DNA from: Silvibacterium acidisoli
GTDB lineage: Bacteria; Acidobacteriota; Terriglobia; Terriglobales; Acidobacteriaceae
Assembly (NCBI GenBank): GCA_022870745.1
Contig: CP085323.1
Location: forward strand, 3,720,001-3,784,000
Reading direction: 5' to 3'
DNA: 64,000 nt
The translations under genes and the position numbers were made by a program. Each line of letters opens with the position of its first letter. Position 1 is the stretch's first letter. Shown here piece by piece: positions 43,078 to 50,729 of the stretch. The notes under the pieces are model-generated. The model did not search any database and was not told where the DNA came from. It was given only the letters and a program-made list of their open reading frames with translations.

Positions 43078-43126
43078 GACCTCGTTATAACAGTCATTAT
43101 ATTTTAATGATTGTTATAACGAGGTC
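43078..43126 (-). promoter_or_regulatory. Operator/promoter palindrome of the toxin-antitoxin pair
   Basis: Two 22-base arms (43078-43099 and 43105-43126) match except at one position, around a 5-base centre. The minus strand has a perfect TATAAT at 43096-43101, right at the centre, and the ribosome-binding GAGGT of the antitoxin (43079-43083) is inside the near arm. Binding of antitoxin here would block both transcription start and translation. Confidence 0.8.
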
Positions 43127-43151
43127 GGTGAGGCTATGAATTAGGAAAACG

Positions 43152-44132
43152 CTAAATATCTACAGCGGTGTCTTCAATTGCAAGGCGGACATTCCCGCCC
43201 GAACGGGTCAGCCGGCGAACTGCTTCCGGCTTGTCGACGCTGGCTTTGAGCATGACCAGTGCGACCGGTACGCTGCGGCCTGCGGATTTGATTACCTCGA
43301 CGGCCTTCTCGCGGCTGATGTTGCAGGCCCGGATGAGGATACCGATGCCGCGCTCCACCAGTTTCGAGTTCTGCATGTGCACGTTGACCATCAGGTTTTC
43401 GTACACGTAGCCGAGCCGCGTCATCGCGCCTGTGGTGATCATGTTCGTGATCATCTTCTGAGCGGTGGCTGCCTTCATGCGTGTCGAGCCGGATACCACT
43501 TCGGGTCCCACATCCGCGACGATGGCAATATCGGCGGCCTCAGCCAGCGGCGCCCCCAGGTTGCAGGTGATGCATGCTGTTTTGGCTCCGCGGGCGCGCG
43601 CATAAGCGACTGCTGCCACAACATAAGGCGTTCGTCCGCTGGCCGACAGACCGATAACCATGTCCTTGCGCGTCGGTCGCCGGCGGGCGATGTCGCGTTG
43701 TCCCAGTTCCTCGGAGTCCTCATTCACCTCGACCGGAGAAGCCAGAGCCTTGGGGCCTCCTGCCATGATGTACTGCACGGTCTGGGATGAGGTAGAGAAG
43801 TAGGGCGGGCATTCGCATGCATCGAGAGATGCAATGCGGCCGCTCGATCCTGCGCCGATATAGATCAGGCGTCCGCCCTCGCGCAGACTTCGCGCGACCG
43901 AATCGATCACCTGGGCAATTTCGGGTAACGCTTTTTTGACCGCCGCGGCAACCTTTGCGTCTTCCTGGTTGATGATGCGGGCAATTTCTAAAGCGGATTT
44001 TGTATCGAGTCCCTGGCTTGCGTCGTTGGGGCTTTCCGTAATGAGATTGTGCAGATTTGAAATCGGATCGCTGGTCTTGTGGTGATTGCTGCCTGCCTTC
44101 GTCTCCGTCTGCGGTTGCGTCATAGTGGCCAT
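43152..44132 (-). CDS. murQ: N-acetylmuramic acid 6-phosphate etherase
   Basis: About 326 aa. It removes the lactyl ether from MurNAc 6-phosphate, giving GlcNAc 6-phosphate, in peptidoglycan recycling. The SIS domain shows GGRLIYIGAGSSGRIASLDA, the catalytic Glu in ECPPYF, and VVSGSTRMKAATAQKM. I chose ATG 44132, with GGAAG 11 nt upstream, over the in-frame ATG at 44168, which has none. A beta-lactamase-like hydrolase gene lies about 110 bp upstream on the same strand, and the toxin-antitoxin unit lies 25 bp beyond the palindrome downstream. Confidence 0.94.
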   Translation of the reverse strand: MATMTQPQTETKAGSNHHKTSDPISNLHNLITESPNDASQGLDTKSALEIARIINQEDAKVAAAVKKALPEIAQVIDSVARSLREGGRLIYIGAGSSGRIASLDACECPPYFSTSSQTVQYIMAGGPKALASPVEVNEDSEELGQRDIARRRPTRKDMVIGLSASGRTPYVVAAVAYARARGAKTACITCNLGAPLAEAADIAIVADVGPEVVSGSTRMKAATAQKMITNMITTGAMTRLGYVYENLMVNVHMQNSKLVERGIGILIRACNISREKAVEVIKSAGRSVPVALVMLKASVDKPEAVRRLTRSGGNVRLAIEDTAVDI

Positions 44133-44241
44133 AATTTTCGATGACTTCCCGAACGTGTGCTGCCCCATTCTAACGCCAGTAAAAGCGCTCTGGCATGAGA
44201 ATTCTTAACTTAATTCCACTTATTTAGATGCTTATTTTCGG

Positions 44242-45369
44242 TTAAAAAAGGGCTTTCATTACCGCGTTATAAAAAGCAGGACGAACCTCTTTAATTGCCT
44301 GATTTACGCGATCCGGCCAGGTGCGGTTCGTCAACAGCACGGCTGCGATATTTTTTTCGCGATCGATCCACAAGGACGTGCCTGCATACCCCAGGTGTCC
44401 TATCGAGTGATCACTGAAATACTGTCCGGAAGAGGATTCCGGCCGGCTCGGTGTGTCCCATCCCAGGGCACGCGTGGTGCCGGAAGGATTTTTCTCTCGT
44501 TGTGCGAAGAGCTGAATAGTTTCGGGCGAGAAGATCTGCCTGCCGCTTTCCGCCTTGCCACCGTTGAGAATGCATTGCGCAAAGCGCAGCAGGTCGAGGG
44601 CGTCGGCAAAGACTCCCGCGTGTCCACTCGCTCCGCCGAGCGCCCAGCAGTTTTCATCCTGCACTTCGCCCTGCAGAATGCGATGCCGCCACTTCATATC
44701 GTGCTCCGTAGGAGCGATGTGCGTGCGCCAGTTATTGGGAGGGCAGTAGCGCGCGGTTCTCAATCCGAGCGGTTCGGCAATCTTCATGCGGAAGAGGCGT
44801 GCGATGAAATCCCCAGCCAGAACTTCAAGAGCCTTGCCGAGCAGAATGAAGCCTATATCGGAATACTCGGCGCGAGTGCCTGGGGCCGCTTCAAGAGGCA
44901 ATTGAAGTACCGCGCGGATCATGCCTTCCGGTGTCGGATGGTGCTCGAAGAGCCGCGCGTATCCGGGCAGCCCTGAAGAGTGCGCAAGCAGCATGCGCAG
45001 AGTCACATGGTGCTTGCCCGAGCCCGGAGCCATGCCGATCACGAAGCCGGGCAGAATATCGCCGAGCCGCGCGTCAAGATGGAGCACGTGGTGGTCGTGG
45101 AGAATCATCGCCATCGACGTGGTTGCGAGCACCTTGGTGACGCTGGCCAGGTCGAAGACCGTGCCCGGCAGCACCACAGGCGAGTCTTCGTCGTACGTAA
45201 ACCGGCCCACGCTGTCGAGCGCCACGATTTCGTTGCCTGCGAGCACTCCGTACGAGGCACCTGGAAAGGCGGAGTTCCTCACCGCTTCTTCCAGCACGGC
45301 ACGGGCAGCGGCGAAGCGGGTGACGCCGTCGACGGCCGACCGGGGAACGGAAGCAGGTACGAAGGTCAT
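44242..45369 (-). CDS. Beta-lactamase-family serine hydrolase, possibly muropeptide-related
   Basis: 375 aa. It shows the class C/DD-peptidase-like motifs: the SxxK tetrad SVTK (near 77-80), a YSD Tyr motif near 170 and HLGYAGT near 324 in place of KTG. No signal peptide is visible, so it may be cytoplasmic. In Bacillus subtilis a beta-lactamase-fold amidase is encoded with murQ in the cell-wall recycling cluster; by analogy this protein may cleave muropeptides. It follows a VOC-family gene by 22 bp and precedes murQ. No strong ribosome-binding site before the ATG. Confidence 0.82.
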   Translation of the reverse strand: MTFVPASVPRSAVDGVTRFAAARAVLEEAVRNSAFPGASYGVLAGNEIVALDSVGRFTYDEDSPVVLPGTVFDLASVTKVLATTSMAMILHDHHVLHLDARLGDILPGFVIGMAPGSGKHHVTLRMLLAHSSGLPGYARLFEHHPTPEGMIRAVLQLPLEAAPGTRAEYSDIGFILLGKALEVLAGDFIARLFRMKIAEPLGLRTARYCPPNNWRTHIAPTEHDMKWRHRILQGEVQDENCWALGGASGHAGVFADALDLLRFAQCILNGGKAESGRQIFSPETIQLFAQREKNPSGTTRALGWDTPSRPESSSGQYFSDHSIGHLGYAGTSLWIDREKNIAAVLLTNRTWPDRVNQAIKEVRPAFYNAVMKALF

Positions 45370-45391
45370 CGTAGTTTGCTCATGCTAACAC

Positions 45392-45766
45392 TTACGGGTG
45401 TTGCGAGAGCGAGAGCACGTTACCATCGGGATCCTTGAACCAGGCTACCTTTGCTCCTCCTGGCGCCTCCCAGATGCTGCTCGCGTCCTGCGTGAGGAAG
45501 GCGTAGCGCTCAAAGGCGACACCCTTGTCTGCCAGTCTCTTCACTTCATCTTCGATATCGCTTACCTCCCAGCCGAGAACGGTGTAGGGGGCAGGCGTGA
45601 AGCTTTCCATTTTGGCGATGCGGATCATGTTGCCCTCGGACCGAAAGACAATCGCAAACTGGTCGTCGCTTACAAAATGCAGGCCGAGCACCTGCTCGTA
45701 GAAGGCTCTTGCGCGGGCTCCGTCGGCGGTGGGAACGAAGCCAATCAGATTTCGTGGGGTAGCCAT
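45392..45766 (-). CDS. VOC (glyoxalase/bleomycin-resistance) family protein
   Basis: 124 aa, one vicinal-oxygen-chelate module pair: NLIGFVPTADGARARAFYEQ at the start and a C-terminal KVAWFKDPDGNVLSL. The usual terminal metal-binding Glu is replaced by the segment LSLSQ; Glu42-like residues may not form a full metal site. Function unknown. The ATG has GGAGG 5 nt upstream. It precedes the serine hydrolase by 22 bp on the same strand, and is divergent from lepB with 85 bp between. Confidence 0.85.
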   Translation of the reverse strand: MATPRNLIGFVPTADGARARAFYEQVLGLHFVSDDQFAIVFRSEGNMIRIAKMESFTPAPYTVLGWEVSDIEDEVKRLADKGVAFERYAFLTQDASSIWEAPGGAKVAWFKDPDGNVLSLSQHP

Positions 45767-45851
45767 GGTGCCTCCGAAGTGGTATGTTGCCGTGCATGCG
45801 GCGCGGCCTGAAGTAGCGCGCGTCGTTTAGAATATATACACAGCACCAGAC

Positions 45852-46433
45852 ATGAACGACGCAACCGAAGAACGGTTTTCCTCGCCCGCTCCCGCGCCCG
45901 ATCCACAGCCTACCAGCGCAGGCAAAGGATTCGTGCGCCTCTGGCTGCGCGATGTTCTGGTTTCGATCGCCGCGTCGTTCATCATTATCACCTTCCTCTA
46001 TCAGCCGGTGCGCGTGGAAGGCACCTCGATGCAGCCTCAGCTGCGCGACCAGGATCGCCTCTTCATCAACAAGTTCGTGTATCGCTTCGAAGGTATCTCG
46101 CGCGGCGACGTAGTGGTGTTTCATTATCCCCGCGATATTGAGAAAAGCTACATCAAGCGCGTCATCGCGCTGCCCGGCGACTCGCTGCGTATCGCGGATG
46201 GCACTGTTTACGTGAATGGCAAAAAGGTTGACGAGCCTTATGTACCAGGCCGTTATCGCGATGTACGCTCGATGCCCGAGATCATCATCCCCAAAGGTTC
46301 ATTCTTCGTGATGGGCGACCATCGCTCCATCTCAAGCGACAGCCGCGACTTCGGACCGGTGGATAAGAACCTGATCTACGGCAAGGCCGCTTTTGTGTAC
46401 TGGCCCGCCGATGATTTGGGTGTGATTCACTAG
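45852..46433 (+). CDS. lepB: Signal peptidase I
   Basis: 193 aa. It removes signal peptides from exported preproteins at the outer face of the inner membrane. A Pro-rich cytoplasmic start is followed by one helix (about 33-50). The catalytic Ser is S59 in EGTSMQPQL and the general base Lys is K102 in SYIKRVIALPGD. The box GDHRSISSDSRDFGPV is also complete. It is a short, single-helix type. No clear Shine-Dalgarno. With GH9, GH18 and many other exported proteins around, demand for this enzyme is evident, but there is no operon link. Confidence 0.95.
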   Translation: MNDATEERFSSPAPAPDPQPTSAGKGFVRLWLRDVLVSIAASFIIITFLYQPVRVEGTSMQPQLRDQDRLFINKFVYRFEGISRGDVVVFHYPRDIEKSYIKRVIALPGDSLRIADGTVYVNGKKVDEPYVPGRYRDVRSMPEIIIPKGSFFVMGDHRSISSDSRDFGPVDKNLIYGKAAFVYWPADDLGVIH

Positions 46434-46480
46434 CGTGAATTGATCTCGATGGCGCGGTCACCAAAGTTTGAGAGCGAACG

Positions 46481-46633
46481 ATGAAGAAAAACACATTCAA
46501 AGGCTCTTTGAAAAAGCTATCCAAACGTTCTCAAACTCGAGCAATAGTGATTAACCTTGATGCGTTAACGCAGAAGCTACAGTATGTTCAAACGAGCGGA
46601 AAACTAAATCGCGACGAACTCAATTGTCGTTAG
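46481..46633 (+). CDS. Possible small basic protein, 50 aa
   Basis: ATG 46481 opens a 50-codon frame ending in TAG, preceded by GAGAG at about 6 nt. The product is Lys/Arg-rich at the start (MKKNTFKGSLKKLSKRSQTR) and then amphipathic. It is AT-rich, like the neighbouring exonuclease gene and unlike lepB and aroA. An imperfect inverted repeat links its start (AGTTTGAGAGCGAACG at 46465) with CGTTCTCAAACT at 46527. No family known; may be part of an acquired segment or not a gene. Confidence 0.3.
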   Translation: MKKNTFKGSLKKLSKRSQTRAIVINLDALTQKLQYVQTSGKLNRDELNCR

Positions 46634-46645
46634 AGTTTGGTCTTA

Positions 46646-47500
46646 TTAGGCACCAGCCACCATGTACTTGAAATCACTTTCACCAACGATTCGAATCTTT
46701 TGCCCTTTCGCCATTAGCTGTTCAGCTTTCAGGTGCTTCGTGCTCTTAGCTCGCCCATTCAACTTTCTGAGGTCTTGGTCGCCGACGACCAAAAGTGTCG
46801 TATGTTTCGTTATCCCGTCGTTGACATTGCAACCAGCAGTTGCGGCCATCTCGGCCGCTTGGCTGCGCGTCACGGATAGAGCCCCAGTAAAGACGACTAC
46901 CTCTCCGTAAAGATCACCATCCGGATTGCCCGCCTGTTTATGTCCGTTTTGCCCGTTGGCACTAATACCTTGCTTAACGCGGATGAGCCACTCTTCCAGT
47001 TGCAGGCCTGTGTCCGAGATGGCAAGTAGAAGTATTTCTCCGGCGCACCGAGCATCTTCAAGGGCATCGTGTGCTTTATATTCGATCCCAAAATGACTGG
47101 CCACGTTTGAAAGCCCGTATCCTGATCGAGAAAACTGAGGCCATGCTCTGCGGGTAACCCGAGCAGAGTCAAGCCATACACAGTCGCAGAACCCTATGCC
47201 GGCACGTTCGCATGCACGTGTGACGGCTGTCTTATCGAACGGCGTGTGACACACGACAATACGGTTTGTCAGATGGACAGATATCGCAGGAAGGATTTGC
47301 CCCCAGGTGGGAGAAGTAGCTACTTGGTCTTCATTGATGCCGTGGATTGAAACGTACACTTCATCGAAGTAGTCTTCTGGGTTTACTAGCGAACACCAAG
47401 TGTTGACAAGCAAACCATCTTGAAAAGATGCAATTCCGACTTGGCAAATACTCGACAAATCGGCGTTTGCTGTTTCAACATCAAGTACGACGAAGTTCAT
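46646..47500 (-). CDS. DEDDh exonuclease with C-terminal BRCT domain
   Basis: 284 aa. The first ~180 residues are a DnaQ-like 3'-5' exonuclease: VVLDVETA with Asp7 and Glu9, a HTPFDKTAV box, and the His-Asp pair of AHDALEDARCAGE. A polar linker leads to a BRCT domain (about 198-284) with GEVVVFTGALSVTRSQA and TTLLVVGDQDLRKLNGRAKS. The combination is seen in proteins with a presumed role in DNA repair. The gene is clearly AT-richer than lepB and aroA on its two sides, which suggests recent acquisition. No partner gene is adjacent. Confidence 0.85.
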   Translation of the reverse strand: MNFVVLDVETANADLSSICQVGIASFQDGLLVNTWCSLVNPEDYFDEVYVSIHGINEDQVATSPTWGQILPAISVHLTNRIVVCHTPFDKTAVTRACERAGIGFCDCVWLDSARVTRRAWPQFSRSGYGLSNVASHFGIEYKAHDALEDARCAGEILLLAISDTGLQLEEWLIRVKQGISANGQNGHKQAGNPDGDLYGEVVVFTGALSVTRSQAAEMAATAGCNVNDGITKHTTLLVVGDQDLRKLNGRAKSTKHLKAEQLMAKGQKIRIVGESDFKYMVAGA

Positions 47501-47631
47501 TTCGGAATTTCCTCAGTGATCGATTGGGACGCAGCCTCAAAGCGCTCTAGCGAGCTGCCAGTGTGACATTGAACCTTTGGAATTGTCGACCAAACGGACA
47601 TCTGCAATACGTTAGGGGCCACAACGTGCAG

Positions 47632-47660
47632 AAGCCCGACGTCATACATCGGGCTTTGCT
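47632..47660 (-). terminator. Hairpin after aroA
   Basis: AAGCCCGA pairs with TCGGGCTT. It lies just past the aroA stop. On the plus strand a TTTGCTTT tail follows, so it could also stop transcripts from that side. Confidence 0.6.
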
Positions 47661-47674
47661 TTAAACATGGTGAA

Positions 47675-48979
47675 CTAGCGTTCAGCGATCTGATCCAGCA
47701 GATCGAAGAATTCGGGGAACGAAATCGCAGCAGACTCGGCTCCGCGAATGACCGTTTGCCCTGTGGCTCCCAGCGCCGCCACTGAAAAAGCCATGGCGAT
47801 GCGGTGATCTCCGCCCGAGTCGATCTCGGCGGCGTGCAGCTTCTGTCCTCCGGGAACGTCGAGCCCGTCTTCGAACTCGGTGACCTCGGCGCCCATGGCG
47901 CGCAGGTTCTGGGCGACGAGGGCGATGCGATCCGATTCCTTGACGCGCAGTTCTTTCGCGTCGCGAATGCGGATGCCGTTCTTCGTATAGGGTCCGATGG
48001 CGGCCAGCACCGGCAGCTCATCGATGAGCTGTGCTGCGAGCGCACCGGAAACCGTGGTTCCGGTCATTCCTTCAGCCGGGCCGTTCACCTGTACCGTGCC
48101 AACCAGCTCGCCGTGCTTCTCCTCGAGGTTCAACACGCCAATGTGCGCGCCGAGTGCGGTGAGCACATCGAGCAGCGTGGCGCGTGTGGGGTTCATGCCC
48201 AGCGAGTCGAAGACCAGATTCGAGCCGGGGAAGAGCGCTGCGGCGCAGAGGAAGAAGGCTGCCGAGGAGATGTCTCCCGGAACCGCCGCGTCAATCGCAG
48301 ACAGCTTCTGGCCGCCCTCGATCGAGACCGACTCCATGGTGCGCTCGACTTCGGCTCCGAAGGCGCGCAGGGCCAGCTCGCTGTGATCGCGCGTGCGCAC
48401 GGCTTCGCGCACAGTGGTGGTGCCTTCAGCGTTCAGCCCGGCAAAGAGCACGGCGCTCTTGACCTGGGCACTTGGAATCGGCGTGGTGTAGTCGAGGCTC
48501 TTGAGCTGCGCTCCGCGAATGGTCATGGGAGCGTGGCCGTCGGTCAACTCAATGTGCGCGCCCATCTGCATAAGCGGCTTGCGCACGCGCTCCATGGGGC
48601 GGCGGCTGAGCGACTCGTCGCCGATCAGCGTAAAGGTTCCGGGCATGGGCGCAAGCAGGCCCGCGAGCATGCGCATGGTCGAGCCGGAGTTGCCGCAGTC
48701 GAGATTGCCTTCGGGCTGGCGCAGCTCGCCGGTTCCGGTGACCTCGATGGTGCCGTCTTCAAGATGCTTGACGGTCGCGCCCAGCGCGGCGGAGCAGGCA
48801 AGGCTCGACGCGCAGTCGGCGCCGGTCGAAAAGTTGGTGAGGCGCGTGGTGCCTTTCGCCAGCGCGCTCAACAGCGCATAGCGGTGCGAGATGCTTTTAT
48901 CGCCGGGCAGCTTAACGCTGCCAAGAATATTGCGCGCAGGCGAGATGATGCGTTCGGTCTGGACTGCAGAAGAGCTCAA
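47675..48979 (-). CDS. aroA: 3-phosphoshikimate 1-carboxyvinyltransferase (EPSP synthase)
   Basis: 434 aa. It adds enolpyruvate from PEP to shikimate 3-phosphate, step six of the shikimate pathway. The substrate motifs KLPGDKSISHRYALLSALA near the start, LDCGNSGSTMRMLAG near 95, the RPMERV loop near 127, and the C-terminal RVKESDRIALVAQNLRAMG and DHRIAMAFSVAAL are intact. The start is TTG with GGAG 6 nt upstream. The gene is a close structural relative of murA, also in this window. I make no claim about inhibitor tolerance. Confidence 0.95.
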   Translation of the reverse strand: MSSSAVQTERIISPARNILGSVKLPGDKSISHRYALLSALAKGTTRLTNFSTGADCASSLACSAALGATVKHLEDGTIEVTGTGELRQPEGNLDCGNSGSTMRMLAGLLAPMPGTFTLIGDESLSRRPMERVRKPLMQMGAHIELTDGHAPMTIRGAQLKSLDYTTPIPSAQVKSAVLFAGLNAEGTTTVREAVRTRDHSELALRAFGAEVERTMESVSIEGGQKLSAIDAAVPGDISSAAFFLCAAALFPGSNLVFDSLGMNPTRATLLDVLTALGAHIGVLNLEEKHGELVGTVQVNGPAEGMTGTTVSGALAAQLIDELPVLAAIGPYTKNGIRIRDAKELRVKESDRIALVAQNLRAMGAEVTEFEDGLDVPGGQKLHAAEIDSGGDHRIAMAFSVAALGATGQTVIRGAESAAISFPEFFDLLDQIAER

Positions 48980-49070
48980 GGCTGACTCCGATTATTGACT
49001 TGCTATCTATGGTAGCAGCGTGAGGAAGATGGAGCGCAGAGCTCAGTTTCGACCGCGGAGGCGGTGCGGC

Positions 49071-49106
49071 TGCCCCACATCTCAGAACCGAGATATGGGG
49101 CACCCG
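49071..49106. repeat. GGGTGCCCCA-type palindrome, ATCTC/GAGAT stem
   Basis: TGCCCCACATCTC faces GAGATATGGGGCACCC around AGAACC. It lies between the lectin gene stop and the aroA start, about 28 bp after the lectin stop. Confidence 0.75.
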
Positions 49107-49133
49107 GCCTGCCGGCAGTACTAAACAGACAAT

Positions 49134-49421
49134 TCAGCCTTCCATCGCGAGCCATGATATGTCCAGAGAATCGATCCAGCTGCGCCGCGCGGAGAGCTGG
49201 ATATCGAAGCCGGCCTCTGTGATGTTTATCGGCTCGAATCGGAAGCGGAATGCCTCGCCGCCTCCTGAAAAGCCGGTGAGTGAGAGCAGTATGCTGGGCG
49301 GCTGCGGAAACGGCTTTGAAAAAGTTATATGGAAGACGGCAGGAGAATCGGGCTCGCGCCGGAACGAGCCTTCGGATTTGAAATCTTTCGAGTCGACGTG
49401 CAGCGTGCCTGAACAGGTCAT
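49134..49421 (-). CDS. H-type lectin domain protein
   Basis: 95 aa, a single domain. The pattern matches the H-type lectin family (Helix pomatia agglutinin, discoidin C-terminal domain): FSKPFPQPPSILLSLTGF, then EPINITEAGFDIQL and a terminal SWIDSLDISWLA-like end. These bind GalNAc/galactose-type sugars as trimers. No signal peptide is present. I chose ATG 49421, with GGAG 7 nt upstream; a TTG two codons earlier is in frame. It follows a membrane protein gene by 42 bp and may share its transcript. Confidence 0.72.
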   Translation of the reverse strand: MTCSGTLHVDSKDFKSEGSFRREPDSPAVFHITFSKPFPQPPSILLSLTGFSGGGEAFRFRFEPINITEAGFDIQLSARRSWIDSLDISWLAMEG

Positions 49422-49463
49422 GAACAACTCCGGTTTGTAAATGAGTTGTTACCGCTTTGCCCG

Positions 49464-50573
49464 CTAGTAGCGCGCGTAGCGGTTTGAAGTGATGGCATCG
49501 GAGGCCAGCGGCTGGTCGCCGACAAGCTGTCGTGCTTCGGCAGCGAATGTGGACTGGCCGCGGCTCTTCATGCTCTTCCATAACTTCAACAGTCGCTTGT
49601 CGTATCCGAATAGTGCCTGCGGTGCGACGTTGCGCAGCATCGCCATCGTCTCGTTGGATTTTTCGTCGCCGAGCTGTGCGAGGATCCTCTTGCCGAAACT
49701 GTCGTAGGTATTCAACTGGTAGGTCTTACCGATGGTGATGAAGTAGTAGAGCTTGCGCTTGATGACGGTGCGATGGACCCACTGCAGGCTGTCGAGGCGC
49801 GAGATTGAACCGCCCATCGCCGTGGTCACGATATACCAGTGCGGCGTGATGTGCGCGGCTGCGGTGCGGTGCCGCGCGGTGAAATGAGCGCCGGCACACT
49901 CGGAGTCGACTTGCGGGATCAGCATGGCCAGCTCGCCATGGCGGGCAAGCTGCTTTGCAAAGGGATGCTTGGCGAAGTCCCCTGTACGTTGCATGTAAAG
50001 CACGAGCAGCCATGCTCCGAATACGGCCAGACCTCCGGTGATAACTACCGAGAACCAGCCGAACTCCTTGTACTCGTAGGCATCGAGCACAAAGGGCAGG
50101 TAAGGCGCGTCGCCCAGGGCTTCTGCGTGGGCGACCATGTCTTTCTGGTAATCGGTGAGGGGCTTCACGTGACCGGTGACTTCAAAGCTTGGATATGTCT
50201 TCTGCCCGTCGCCGAGAAACAGATCGTATTGAGGGTCGAGGCGAACGAGCAGATTTTTACCGCCAATCGTCGTCACGGCGAAACGCGCGGAGACATATCC
50301 TTCAGGATGCTCCTTGTCCTTGGTGATCTCATCGAGACCGGCGGCGATCGTCTCGCCGCCGCCGACTTTCAGGAATGAGTTCCTGAAGTCGCCTGCGCCT
50401 TTGGCGGCAGCTAGTTCGGCTGCGGTTACCGCGTGGCCGCCAAGAAAGAAGCCGGTGAAGTACGGCAGATTGCAGGCATAGAAGATAGCAACACCCAGCA
50501 GGATGACTCCTGCCACAATCACCGTACGTTTATTGCCACGGCGAATCACATCTCCACAAAATCCATCCCACAT
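49464..50573 (-). CDS. Membrane protein of unknown function
   Basis: 369 aa. Two membrane helices are visible: one at about 18-38 (VIVAGVILLGVAIFYACNLP) and one at about 175-195 (WFSVVITGGLAVFGAWLLVLY). The region between them, about 135 residues, would face the periplasm. The C-terminal ~170 residues are probably cytoplasmic and contain PHWYIVTTAMGGSISRLDSL and TYDSFGKRILAQLG. No family recognised. The ATG at 50573 has AAGGAGAA about 12 nt upstream; the frame extends to 50717 without support. The lectin gene follows by 42 bp. Confidence 0.7.
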   Translation of the reverse strand: MWDGFCGDVIRRGNKRTVIVAGVILLGVAIFYACNLPYFTGFFLGGHAVTAAELAAAKGAGDFRNSFLKVGGGETIAAGLDEITKDKEHPEGYVSARFAVTTIGGKNLLVRLDPQYDLFLGDGQKTYPSFEVTGHVKPLTDYQKDMVAHAEALGDAPYLPFVLDAYEYKEFGWFSVVITGGLAVFGAWLLVLYMQRTGDFAKHPFAKQLARHGELAMLIPQVDSECAGAHFTARHRTAAAHITPHWYIVTTAMGGSISRLDSLQWVHRTVIKRKLYYFITIGKTYQLNTYDSFGKRILAQLGDEKSNETMAMLRNVAPQALFGYDKRLLKLWKSMKSRGQSTFAAEARQLVGDQPLASDAITSNRYARY

Positions 50574-50729
50574 CGCTGGCAAAATTCTCCTTGAAACCCG
50601 CACCAGTTTAGTTTGTGTGTATTTCAGAAAAGAAAAAGATTGCGGGTCGGAGTGCCTTTCGTTGAAATAACTGGCCTGTACGTGGTTCCATGCCGCGGAG
50701 GGCAGACATGGAGCCATACCCAGGGGTTC

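Noticed and set aside
42432-43126. Mobile element boundary from the 22-bp inverted arms
   Set aside because: Arms are 5 bp apart and cover promoter and ribosome-binding site of the antitoxin; an operator explains them better than transposon ends.
47804-48985. Long plus-strand frame opposite aroA
   Set aside because: Low-complexity, Arg/Gly-rich translation without family features; antisense to a clear housekeeping gene. The same holds for frames opposite lpxD (4237-5292), murA (41256-42383) and pnp (24958-26220).
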